Shown here one piece after another: positions 1 to 6,438 of a DNA stretch of 8,768 nucleotides (positions are counted from its first letter, which is position 1; every line of letters begins with the position of its first letter). The stretch lies in the NCBI GenBank assembly GCA_046541575.1, contig JBKHDA010000074.1, positions 1-8,768 on the forward strand, in the 5' to 3' direction. The DNA is from Halanaerobium sp046541575. GTDB lineage: Bacteria > Bacillota > Halanaerobiia > Halanaerobiales > Halanaerobiaceae. Under the pieces are notes generated by a model. That model was not told the origin of the DNA. It made no database searches and was given only the letters and a program-made list of their open reading frames with translations. A program made the position numbers and the translations under genes.

Positions 1-881
1 CAGAAGATGCAGCTGTGATTGCTGATTTAATGATGGGTGGAGATGGTCTGGAAGGAATGGATCAGGAAATGCTGAATGAGATTTCTATCAGTGCAGTTGG
101 AGAAGCTATGAATCAGATGATGGGTGCAGCTTCTACAGCATTGTCTAATATATTAGATGAACTGGTTAATATTTCTCCTCCTACAGCAGAATATATTGAT
201 CTGGATGATGTGATTGAAGAAGGTAGAGACTGGTTTGACCCAGATGAAAAAATTGTTGTTACTTCTTTCAAATTAAAAGTGGGAGAGGTAATTGACAGCA
301 GCTTTAAACAGATTTCGTCCTATAATTTTGTTAAAAACCTGGTTGAATCACTGATGCATGGTAATACAGGTTTAATGGATAATACTATTGATCAAAAAGA
401 AATTGAAGAAGAGGTAAAAGAAGAAGTTGATACATCTGTTAAAGATGAATATCAGGAGGAGCCAGCTGCAGCTCAAACTCATTCGACTTCCGGACAGACT
501 CAGCCGCAGCAGTCTAGAGAACCGAGAAGGCAGCCGCAGAATAGAAATATTGAGCGGGAAGATAAAGTTGATGTCCAGTCAGCTCAATTCCCCGAATTTA
601 ATGAGGCCTCAAGTCAACCTCTGCCAAATAATATGGAACTAATTAAAGATGTTCCTCTTGAAGTAACAGTTAGACTGGGGAAAACTGTAATGAAAATTAG
701 AGATATACTTGATTTAGGAGATGGTTCAATTATCGAGCTTGATAAACTTGCCGGTGAACCTGTAGATCTGCTTGTTAATGGGAAATTAGTTGCCAAGGGA
801 GAAGTTGTCGTTATTGATGAGAACTTTGGTTTTAGAGTCAAAGATATTATTAGCCCTGCTGAACGCTTAAGTAAAATATAG
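1..881 (+). CDS. fliY: Flagellar switch protein FliY, 5'-truncated by window edge (CheC-like phosphatase + FliN/SpoA domain)
   Basis: This is a partial gene. The frame is open from the first full codon at position 3 and reads EDAAVIADLMMGGDG, so the GTG at 15 is internal and the true start lies upstream. FliY forms part of the rotor C-ring and in Bacillus also dephosphorylates CheY-P. Counting from the GTG at 15, residues 1-60 hold a CheC-type active site of the form S-x3-E-x2-N-x22-P (S26, E30, N33, P56). The first of the two usual sites would lie upstream of the window. Residues about 125-205 are an acidic then Q/P/R-rich linker. Residues 206-288 are a typical FliN/SpoA domain (begins NMELIKDVPLEVTVRLG, ends near SPAERL). 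The family is usually 330-400 residues, so perhaps 50-100 are missing. No cheY lies between it and fliO, unlike B. subtilis. Domain assignment is by motif recognition and is secure. Confidence 0.93.
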   Translation, partial: EDAAVIADLMMGGDGLEGMDQEMLNEISISAVGEAMNQMMGAASTALSNILDELVNISPPTAEYIDLDDVIEEGRDWFDPDEKIVVTSFKLKVGEVIDSSFKQISSYNFVKNLVESLMHGNTGLMDNTIDQKEIEEEVKEEVDTSVKDEYQEEPAAAQTHSTSGQTQPQQSREPRRQPQNRNIEREDKVDVQSAQFPEFNEASSQPLPNNMELIKDVPLEVTVRLGKTVMKIRDILDLGDGSIIELDKLAGEPVDLLVNGKLVAKGEVVVIDENFGFRVKDIISPAERLSKI

Positions 882-893
882 GTTGGTGATATA

Positions 894-1259
894 ATGGATT
901 ATTTATGGGAAACATTTAAAATAACTTTTTATCTTGTTTTAGTAATTGGCTTTATTTTAGCTATTTATTATTTTGTAAAAAATAGATTTAATCTAAATAA
1001 CTCAAAACAGATGGAAATAATAGATACAATGAGGCTGGCAAATGGAGAAACTATTTATTTAGTTAAAGTTTTTGATGAAATTGTAATGCTTGGTGGAAGC
1101 AAAGAAGAGCTGAATTATCTTAAAAGTTGGCCGATCGCTGACATTGATTTAGATTTTAAAGATTTGAAAGAGAAGAAGTCTAAAAAAAGTGATTTTAAGA
1201 AAAAATTAAAAAATATTTTAGCTAATGATAATTCCAGCAGCAGTGATAAGGATGTTTAA
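894..1259 (+). CDS. fliO: Flagellar biosynthesis protein FliO (FliZ-like)
   Basis: This is a 121-residue small membrane protein. A single hydrophobic segment at about residues 10-28 (TFYLVLVIGFILAIYYFV) is followed by a basic stretch and a compact domain containing ETIYLVKVFDEIVMLGGS. The C-terminus is Lys/Ser/Asp-rich and looks disordered. This architecture, with the gene immediately before fliP, is that of FliO (called FliZ in Bacillus), which helps the FliP ring assemble and is not part of the finished export gate. FliO is poorly conserved in sequence, so the call rests on topology, the short LGGS-type motif and position. The ATG at 894 is 12 nt after the fliY stop and is preceded by GGTGAT (885-890), which pairs with the distal part of the anti-Shine-Dalgarno. 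The gene overlaps fliP by 8 nt. Confidence 0.88.
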   Translation: MDYLWETFKITFYLVLVIGFILAIYYFVKNRFNLNNSKQMEIIDTMRLANGETIYLVKVFDEIVMLGGSKEELNYLKSWPIADIDLDFKDLKEKKSKKSDFKKKLKNILANDNSSSSDKDV

Positions 1260-2016
1260 AAAATTCGTCATAATAAGTTTTATCATCATATTATTATTTA
1301 GCATAAGCTTTTCAGCTTCTGCTCAGGATTTTAATATTCCGAACATCTCTTTTGAGATTGGTGATGGAGAAGCTGAAGAGCAGGGTGATGATTTAGTTCT
1401 ATCACTGCAAATTTTACTGCTTTTGACTATTTTATCTTTAGCTCCGGCAATCATTATTCTTTTTACATCTTTTACTAGAATAATAATTGTTTTTTCAATT
1501 TTGAAAAGAGCGCTTGCACTTAATAATATGCCGCCCAATCAGGTTTTGATTGGAATTGCAATCTTTTTAACAATTTTTATCATGTCTCCTGTCTGGCAGG
1601 GAGTAAATCAGGATGCTTTACAGCCCTATCTAGCTGAAGATATAAGTTTAGAGGAAGCATATCAGAATACAATTAATCCTGTAAGAGAGTTTATGTTTAA
1701 TCAGGTTGATGAGCGCTCTCTAGCGCTATTTACTAATATAGCAGAAATTGACCGACCGGAAAGTCGTGATGACCTTCCAACATATATTTTAATACCTGCT
1801 TTTTTAATTAATGAGATTAAAATTGCTTTTCAAATAGGATTTTTGTTATATATTCCATTTTTGATGATCGATATGATAGTAGCAAGTATTTTAATGTCAA
1901 TGGGTATGATGATGTTACCACCGGTAATTATTTCTCTGCCTTTTAAAATACTTTTATTTGTTCTGGCTGATGGCTGGCATATTTTAATCGGTTCACTTGT
2001 AGAAACTTTTTTTTAA
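1252..2016 (+). CDS. fliP: Flagellar type III export gate protein FliP
   Basis: FliP forms the pentameric core of the FliP-FliQ-FliR export gate in the inner membrane. The product is 254 residues, the usual family length. Residues 1-24 look like a cleavable signal peptide (MFKK, hydrophobic core, then ASA before Gln25), as known for FliP. The conserved segment NNMPPNQV is at 91-98, followed by a membrane helix and MSPV. The C-terminal half has NEIKIAFQIGF and the methionine-rich MSMGMMMLPP (215-224), matching the known gate M-gasket region. I chose ATG 1252 because it begins the signal peptide exactly, overlaps the fliO stop by 8 nt and has GTGAT four bases upstream. In-frame starts at 1225 (ATG) and 1243 (GTG) would add 9 or 3 residues. 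A T8 tract (2007-2014) abuts the stop codon. Confidence 0.95.
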   Translation: MFKKFVIISFIIILLFSISFSASAQDFNIPNISFEIGDGEAEEQGDDLVLSLQILLLLTILSLAPAIIILFTSFTRIIIVFSILKRALALNNMPPNQVLIGIAIFLTIFIMSPVWQGVNQDALQPYLAEDISLEEAYQNTINPVREFMFNQVDERSLALFTNIAEIDRPESRDDLPTYILIPAFLINEIKIAFQIGFLLYIPFLMIDMIVASILMSMGMMMLPPVIISLPFKILLFVLADGWHILIGSLVETFF

Positions 2017-2063
2017 AACTTGGTTTGAATCATTAGCAATTAATAATTTAGGAGTTGAAGCAA

Positions 2064-2333
2064 ATGGGAGAAGCGGCAGTCCTTGATATTGGACGTCAGG
2101 CTTTATTTACAGTTATTATAGTTGTCTTACCTGTTTTAGGTGCTGGTCTAGTTACAGGGCTTTTAGTTGCTATTTTTCAGGCAACAACCCAGATTCAGGA
2201 ACAGACTCTGGCCTTTGTACCTAAGATATTTGCAGTTTTGGGTTCAATAGCATTTTTCGGTCCCTGGATTATGACAACAGTGGTAGAATTTGTACAGGAG
2301 CTTCTACGCTCAATACCAACTTATGTAGGATAG
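2064..2333 (+). CDS. fliQ: Flagellar type III export gate protein FliQ
   Basis: This is an 89-residue protein with two hydrophobic helices separated by the conserved polar stretch QATTQIQEQTLAFVPKI. This is the classic FliQ fold, which wraps the FliP-FliR core as the lateral part of the export gate. Length equals the family norm of about 89-90. I chose ATG 2064 because AGGAG at 2050-2054 sits 9 nt upstream and the resulting MGEAAVLDIGRQAL matches the usual FliQ N-terminus. The in-frame TTG at 2055 directly follows the ribosome binding site and cannot use it. The 47-nt spacer after fliP shows no clear promoter or hairpin. The gene ends 7 nt before fliR, so the two are probably translationally linked. 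Confidence 0.95.
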   Translation: MGEAAVLDIGRQALFTVIIVVLPVLGAGLVTGLLVAIFQATTQIQEQTLAFVPKIFAVLGSIAFFGPWIMTTVVEFVQELLRSIPTYVG

Positions 2334-2340
2334 GGGCTGA

Positions 2341-3132
2341 TTGTCTTTGATAGAAAACTTAATGATTAATGAATATATATATTTATTTTTTTTGATTTTA
2401 AGCCGTTATATTGGAATGATGCTTTTGACTCCAATTTTCAGCAGTCAGGTAATTTTATACCAGGTAAAAATATTGATAGCTCTGACCCTGACTGTATTTA
2501 CCTTTCCTCTTGTTTCAGGAATTTACCCGGCCACTTATCCCGAAAATAATTTATTAGTAATTGTGGAAATTGTTAGTGAAGCCAGCATTGGACTTTTTAT
2601 GGGGCTTGCTGTTTTTTTAGTCTTTTCAGCAATTCAGCTTGGAGGACAAATTATTGATATGCGGATGGGCTTCCGAATTGCTAATGTAGTTGACCCCTTT
2701 AGTGGAATGGACTCTCCGGTTATAGGTCAGCTGAAAAATATTTTTGTTACTTTGATCTTTCTTGCCTTAAATGGGCATTTGTATTTAGTCAGACACCTTT
2801 ACGAATCATTTGAGATTATCCCCCCCGGAAGAGTTAATTTTAGCAGTCAGCTCTGGCAGTATTTTTTTAGAAGAAGTGCAGATATGTTTTTGTTAGCTGT
2901 TAAGATTGCCCTGCCGATAGCAGGAGCTATATTTTTTATTGATATTATACTTGCATTTTTAGCAAGGTCAGTGCCTCAGATGAATCTTTTTGTAATCGGA
3001 CTACCAGTTAAAATAATGGCCGGATTAATCTTATTATATGTTTTAATGCCGGTATTAAATAACTATTATTCAGAGATTATTATGAATGTAATTAACGAAA
3101 TACCTGCTCTTTTCCGTTTGATAGCACCCTGA
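2341..3132 (+). CDS. fliR: Flagellar type III export gate protein FliR
   Basis: FliR is the single-copy membrane subunit that completes the FliP/FliQ/FliR gate and contacts FlhB. The product is 263 residues from the TTG at 2341, a typical FliR length, and is hydrophobic throughout with about six membrane segments. Family landmarks are GLFMGLAVFLVFSAIQLGGQ, then IIDMRMGF and NVVDP (residues 104-119), and LALNGHLYLVRHLYESFEIIPPG. The start is uncertain. TTG 2341 has AGGGG (2332-2336) only 4 nt upstream, TTG 2347 is 10 nt from it, and ATG 2362 would cut the first seven residues. No ATG fits better, so a non-ATG start is likely. Two homopolymer tracts lie inside the gene: T8 at 2386-2393 and C7 at 2820-2826. 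FliR and FlhB are separate genes here, not fused as in some clostridia. Confidence 0.93.
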   Translation: MSLIENLMINEYIYLFFLILSRYIGMMLLTPIFSSQVILYQVKILIALTLTVFTFPLVSGIYPATYPENNLLVIVEIVSEASIGLFMGLAVFLVFSAIQLGGQIIDMRMGFRIANVVDPFSGMDSPVIGQLKNIFVTLIFLALNGHLYLVRHLYESFEIIPPGRVNFSSQLWQYFFRRSADMFLLAVKIALPIAGAIFFIDIILAFLARSVPQMNLFVIGLPVKIMAGLILLYVLMPVLNNYYSEIIMNVINEIPALFRLIAP

Positions 3133-3137
3133 TTATT

Positions 3138-3153
3138 TATATTTTTGTTTTAA
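3138..3153 (+). repeat. 16-nt direct repeat, copy 1 (upstream of flhB)
   Basis: TATATTTTTGTTTTAA occurs here and again, identically, at 4331-4346 upstream of flhA. Its 3' part extends into TGTTTTAAGTTT (3146-3157), which also recurs at 4275-4286. Both gaps therefore carry a TGTTTTAA core. The sequence is T-rich, so coincidence is possible. A role as operator or untranslated-region element is inference only. Confidence 0.45.
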
Positions 3154-3195
3154 GTTTAAATTTAGCATCTATTCTAAGAAAAAGGAGTTAAAATC

Positions 3196-4254
3196 ATGGC
3201 TGATGATGGAACTGGAGAAAAAACGGAAGAACCCACGGCAAAACGGAAACGAGAAGCTAAAGAAGAGGGGAATGTTGCCAAAGGTAAAGAAATCAATCAG
3301 GCCTTTACTTTACTTGCCAGTTTTATGTTCCTTTATTTTTTAATGCAGCAGATATTTTTTGGTGTCTTAAATCACATGCAGTATTATTTTAAAAATCTCA
3401 TTATAGAACCTTTTACAATTAACATGACTTTTAATATTTTATATGATGCATTTTTTGCAATCATAGAAACTATCTATCCGGTTATGATTGTTGCAGCTGC
3501 AGCAGGAGTTCTGGTGAACTACGTACAGATTGGTGCTCTTTTTACAACCAAACCTCTGGTGCCTGATCTAAAAAAAGTTGATCCAATTAAGGGCGCTAAA
3601 AATATTTTTTCACTCAAGGGTTTTGTTGAATTATTAAAATCTTTGTTTAAGCTGGCAGTAATTGCAGCTATAGCCTATCGTTTTCTGATGGGTAATCTTG
3701 ATGTTTTTCAGAACAGTATTCATCAGGGATTGGACGAATCATTAGTTGCTATTGCCGGCTTAATTGCCCGGATGGCCTTCGCTATTATTGCTGCTTTAAT
3801 AATTCTTGGAGTTCTTGATCTGCTCTATCAGCGCTGGCAGCACAATAAGGATCTTAAAATGTCTAAATATGAGGTAAAACAGGAAAGAAAAGAAATGGAA
3901 GGCGATCCAATGATCCAGCAGCAGCGGAAACAGCGGCAGCGTGAGATGAGTATGAATCGAATGATGTCTTCTGTTAAAGATGCTGATGTTGTTATCACAA
4001 ACCCAACCCATATTGCTGTAGCTTTAGAATATGATTTAGATGAAATGGAAGCACCTTTAGTTGTAGCAAAGGGTGAAGATTTTATTGCCCAAAAAATTAA
4101 AGAAAAGGCAAGAGAAGCAGAGGTAGAAATAATTGAAAATAAGCCCCTTGCTCGTTCTTTAAATAAAATGACAGAAATTGGTGATCAGGTTCCTGTTGAA
4201 CTTTATCAGGCCGTTGCTGAAATACTGGCAAAAATATTTCAAAAAAGAAATTAA
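3196..4254 (+). CDS. flhB: Flagellar export apparatus switch protein FlhB
   Basis: FlhB is the membrane protein whose cytoplasmic domain cleaves itself and switches export from rod/hook to filament substrates. The product is 352 residues, typical for the family. The N-terminus (DGTGEKTEEPTAKRKREAKEEGN) is the conserved cytoplasmic leader. About four membrane segments follow between residues 35 and 215, including the conserved KPLVPDLKKVDPIKGAKNIF loop. The cytoplasmic domain has the autocleavage motif NPTH at 269-272, with N269 and P270 at the same numbers as in Salmonella FlhB. After it come APLVVAKG, ENKPLAR and VPVELYQAVAEILA. One small departure is LARSLN where most relatives have LARxLY. 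ATG 3196 is preceded by AAAGGAG (3181-3187) at 8 nt. A 63-nt gap separates it from fliR and a 114-nt gap from flhA, the widest in the cluster. Confidence 0.97.
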   Translation: MADDGTGEKTEEPTAKRKREAKEEGNVAKGKEINQAFTLLASFMFLYFLMQQIFFGVLNHMQYYFKNLIIEPFTINMTFNILYDAFFAIIETIYPVMIVAAAAGVLVNYVQIGALFTTKPLVPDLKKVDPIKGAKNIFSLKGFVELLKSLFKLAVIAAIAYRFLMGNLDVFQNSIHQGLDESLVAIAGLIARMAFAIIAALIILGVLDLLYQRWQHNKDLKMSKYEVKQERKEMEGDPMIQQQRKQRQREMSMNRMMSSVKDADVVITNPTHIAVALEYDLDEMEAPLVVAKGEDFIAQKIKEKAREAEVEIIENKPLARSLNKMTEIGDQVPVELYQAVAEILAKIFQKRN

Positions 4255-4272
4255 AAAATAATATTTTTAATT
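4249..4272. terminator. AT-only inverted repeat at the flhB stop; at best a weak terminator or RNA end
   Basis: A perfect 9-bp inverted repeat, AATTAAAAA, six-base loop ATAATA, TTTTTAATT, spans the flhB stop codon (4252-4254). It contains no G or C, so the hairpin would be weak, and it is not followed by a long clean T tract. It lies just before the promoter candidate at 4284-4312. It could reduce read-through or mark an RNA end, but may be only a by-product of base composition. Confidence 0.22.
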
Positions 4273-4274
4273 CC

Positions 4275-4286
4275 TGTTTTAAGTTT
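4275..4286 (+). repeat. Short repeat TGTTTTAAGTTT shared with the flhB upstream gap
   Basis: TGTTTTAAGTTT is identical to 3146-3157, and both copies continue into a similar AT stretch (TAATTT here, AAATTT there). Its end overlaps the weak -35 of the promoter candidate at 4284. It is short and T-rich, so support is modest. Confidence 0.35.
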
Positions 4287-4312
4287 TAATTTCAACAAAT
4301 AGTTGATATAAT
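4284..4312 (+). promoter_or_regulatory. Candidate sigma-A promoter with extended -10, upstream of flhA
   Basis: The 114-nt flhB-flhA gap holds a perfect TATAAT (4307-4312) preceded by TG and one base (4304-4306), an extended -10. A poor -35, TTTTAA (4284-4289), lies exactly 17 nt upstream. Extended -10 promoters tolerate a weak -35. Transcription would start near 4319 and give a leader of about 50 nt before the GTG of flhA. That leader contains the palindrome ATATGCATAT (4322-4331) and the second 16-nt repeat. No sigma-28 type sequence (TAAA-N15-GCCGATAA) was seen. The site is predicted from sequence only. Confidence 0.5.
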
Positions 4313-4330
4313 AGTCATAACATATGCATA

Positions 4331-4346
4331 TATATTTTTGTTTTAA
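4331..4346 (+). repeat. 16-nt direct repeat, copy 2 (flhA leader)
   Basis: TATATTTTTGTTTTAA here is identical to 3138-3153. This copy lies between the promoter candidate and the GGAGG (4352-4356) of flhA, so it would be in the leader RNA. In the flhB gap the copy sits about 42 nt before that gene's start. A shared regulatory role is inferred, and low complexity is a caveat. Confidence 0.45.
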
Positions 4347-4368
4347 ATGATGGAGGTTAATTTTATTA

Positions 4369-6438
4369 GTGGATAATAGTGCAGCTTTTACAAATATAAC
4401 AAAAAATATGGATGTAGTTTTTGCCTTAATGGTAGTTGGAATTATAGTAATGTTTATTATTCCACTGCCAACTATGCTTTTAGATATGCTGCTGGCTGCA
4501 AATATAACCTTCTCAATGGTTGTAATACTGGTAAGTATCTATACAACAGAGCCGCTCGATCTCTCAGTTTTTCCATCTTTACTGCTTTTTGCAACTTTAT
4601 TTAGATTGGGGCTTAATGTTTCTACAACCAGATTAATTCTGGGGCAGGGTTATGCCGGAGAAATTATTTTAAGTTTCGGTGATTTTGTTGTCGGTGGAAA
4701 TTATGTTGTTGGATTAATTATCTTTTTAATCCTGATAATTATTCAGTTTGTAGTAATTACCAAAGGTGCTGAGAGGGTAGCAGAAGTAGCAGCACGATTT
4801 ACTTTAGATGCTATGCCCGGTAAGCAGATGAGCATTGATGCTGACTTGAATGCCGGAATTATTGATGAACATGAAGCAAAAAGAGAAAGAGAAAAAATAA
4901 GACAGGAAGCGGATTTTTATGGTGCAATGGATGGTGCCAGTAAATTTGTTAAGGGAGATGCAATTGCTGGTATAATTATTACTTTTATTAATATAATTGG
5001 TGGACTGGTTATTGGTATGATGCAGCAGGGAATGGGATTTGGAGAGGCTTCGCAAACCTATATTTTATTAACTGTTGGTGATGGACTCGTATCTCAGATT
5101 CCAGCACTTTTAATTTCTACTGCCACCGGTATGGTCGTAACCAGAGCAGCATCTGATAATAATATGGGTAATGAGATGACAGAACAGCTTTTAAAACAGC
5201 CTAAGGCTCTATTTATAGCTGCAGGTGTTTTATTAATTCTTGGCTTTGTGCCGGGTCTACCTACTATTCCATTTTTAGTGCTGGCAGTATTTATTGCTAC
5301 CATGGGTTATTTAATTATCAGGACAGCAGAAGTTAAAGCTCCTAAAAAGGAGAAGAAAAAGAAAGCTGAGCTCAGCCCGGAAGAAAAACAGGAAATGAAG
5401 GAACAGGAAATTAAACAGCTTATTAAAGTTGATAAACTTGAAATTGAGGTCGGCTATAATCTGATATCACTGGTTCTTCCCGAACAGGGGGGAGACTTTT
5501 TAGATAGAGTTGCCAATATCAGAAAACAGATAGCCATGGAACTTGGAATAATTCTACCACCTGTAAGAATTGTAGATAATCTGCAGCTGCAGCCGAATAC
5601 TTATAAAATAAAATTACAGGGAGTAGAAATAAGTGAATATCAGTTATTTGCTGATAAATATCTGGCCATGGATCCCGGAGATACTTTTGAGGATATAGAC
5701 GGTATAGACACAGAGGAGCCTGCTTTTGGCACACCTGCTATCTGGATTGAGGCCGAGCAGCGGGAAAGAGCAGAGATGGCAAATTATACCGTAGTAGATC
5801 CCGGTTCAGTAATGGCGACTCATTTAACAGAAATTATCAAATCTCATGCCCATGAATTATTAGGCAGAGAAGAAGTTAAAAAATTAATTGATAATGTTAA
5901 GGAAGAAAACCAGGCTGTTGTAGATGAATTGATGCCGGATTTAATGAATTTAGGAGAAATCCAAAAAATACTACAGAATTTATTGTGGGAAAATATTCCT
6001 ATCAAAAATTTAGTTTTAATTCTGGAAACTCTTGCTGATCATGCTTCCAGAACCAAAGATCAGACAATACTTACTGAATATGTGCGTCAGGGCTTATCCA
6101 GACAAATCAGCAATCAGTTTACAGATGAAGAAAATAATTTAAATGTATTTACAATTGATCCACAAAAAGAAGAAAAACTCGGAAATTCCTTAGAACAGTC
6201 AGATCAGGGTAATTATTTATCACTACAGCCAGCTGAGGCACAAAATTTAATTAATAATATTGTTCAGCAGGCAAAACAGTTATTAGAACAGGGCAAAGAA
6301 CCAATTTTATTAACCTCACCAATGATCAGACGACCGATTAAAGAGATGGTTCATCGTACTTTTTCAGATCTGACAGTCCTATCCTTTAATGAACTGGAAT
6401 CTGATGTTGAACTGCAGGTTCAGGGGGTTGTTAAGTAA
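4369..6438 (+). CDS. flhA: Flagellar export apparatus protein FlhA
   Basis: FlhA is the large export-gate protein. About eight membrane helices in the N-terminal half conduct protons, and the cytoplasmic C-terminal ring docks chaperone-substrate complexes. The product is 689 residues, within the usual 680-700. The FHIPEP-family signature RLGLNVSTTR is at residues 79-88. The conserved cytoplasmic loop follows with TKGAERVAEVAARFTLDAMP, QMSIDADLNAG and EADFYGAMDGASKFVKGDAIA. A highly charged linker (K/E-rich, about 326-347) leads to the C-terminal domain, with ELGIILPPVRI, FGTPAIWI, YTVVDPGSVMATHL and a segment around TEYVRQGLSRQI. The start is GTG 4369, since no in-frame ATG precedes M14. GGAGG at 4352-4356 lies 12 nt upstream, a slightly long spacer. 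The stop abuts the flhF ATG, implying coupled translation. Confidence 0.97.
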   Translation: MDNSAAFTNITKNMDVVFALMVVGIIVMFIIPLPTMLLDMLLAANITFSMVVILVSIYTTEPLDLSVFPSLLLFATLFRLGLNVSTTRLILGQGYAGEIILSFGDFVVGGNYVVGLIIFLILIIIQFVVITKGAERVAEVAARFTLDAMPGKQMSIDADLNAGIIDEHEAKREREKIRQEADFYGAMDGASKFVKGDAIAGIIITFINIIGGLVIGMMQQGMGFGEASQTYILLTVGDGLVSQIPALLISTATGMVVTRAASDNNMGNEMTEQLLKQPKALFIAAGVLLILGFVPGLPTIPFLVLAVFIATMGYLIIRTAEVKAPKKEKKKKAELSPEEKQEMKEQEIKQLIKVDKLEIEVGYNLISLVLPEQGGDFLDRVANIRKQIAMELGIILPPVRIVDNLQLQPNTYKIKLQGVEISEYQLFADKYLAMDPGDTFEDIDGIDTEEPAFGTPAIWIEAEQRERAEMANYTVVDPGSVMATHLTEIIKSHAHELLGREEVKKLIDNVKEENQAVVDELMPDLMNLGEIQKILQNLLWENIPIKNLVLILETLADHASRTKDQTILTEYVRQGLSRQISNQFTDEENNLNVFTIDPQKEEKLGNSLEQSDQGNYLSLQPAEAQNLINNIVQQAKQLLEQGKEPILLTSPMIRRPIKEMVHRTFSDLTVLSFNELESDVELQVQGVVK

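Noticed and set aside
427..642. 71-residue + strand frame inside fliY in another phase
   Set aside because: It falls within the polar FliY linker region, has no convincing ribosome binding site and shows no family resemblance.
1225..1251. ATG 1225 as the start of fliP
   Set aside because: It would put MIIPAAVIR before a standard signal peptide and has no ribosome binding site. ATG 1252 starts the peptide cleanly. It remains possible.
2055..2063. TTG 2055 as the start of fliQ
   Set aside because: It directly abuts the AGGAG site, leaving no spacing, whereas ATG 2064 is 9 nt away and gives the family-standard length.
3133..3195. Promoter in the fliR-flhB gap
   Set aside because: Only a poor TTGTTT/TATTCT pair with 19-nt spacing was found, which is too weak to list.
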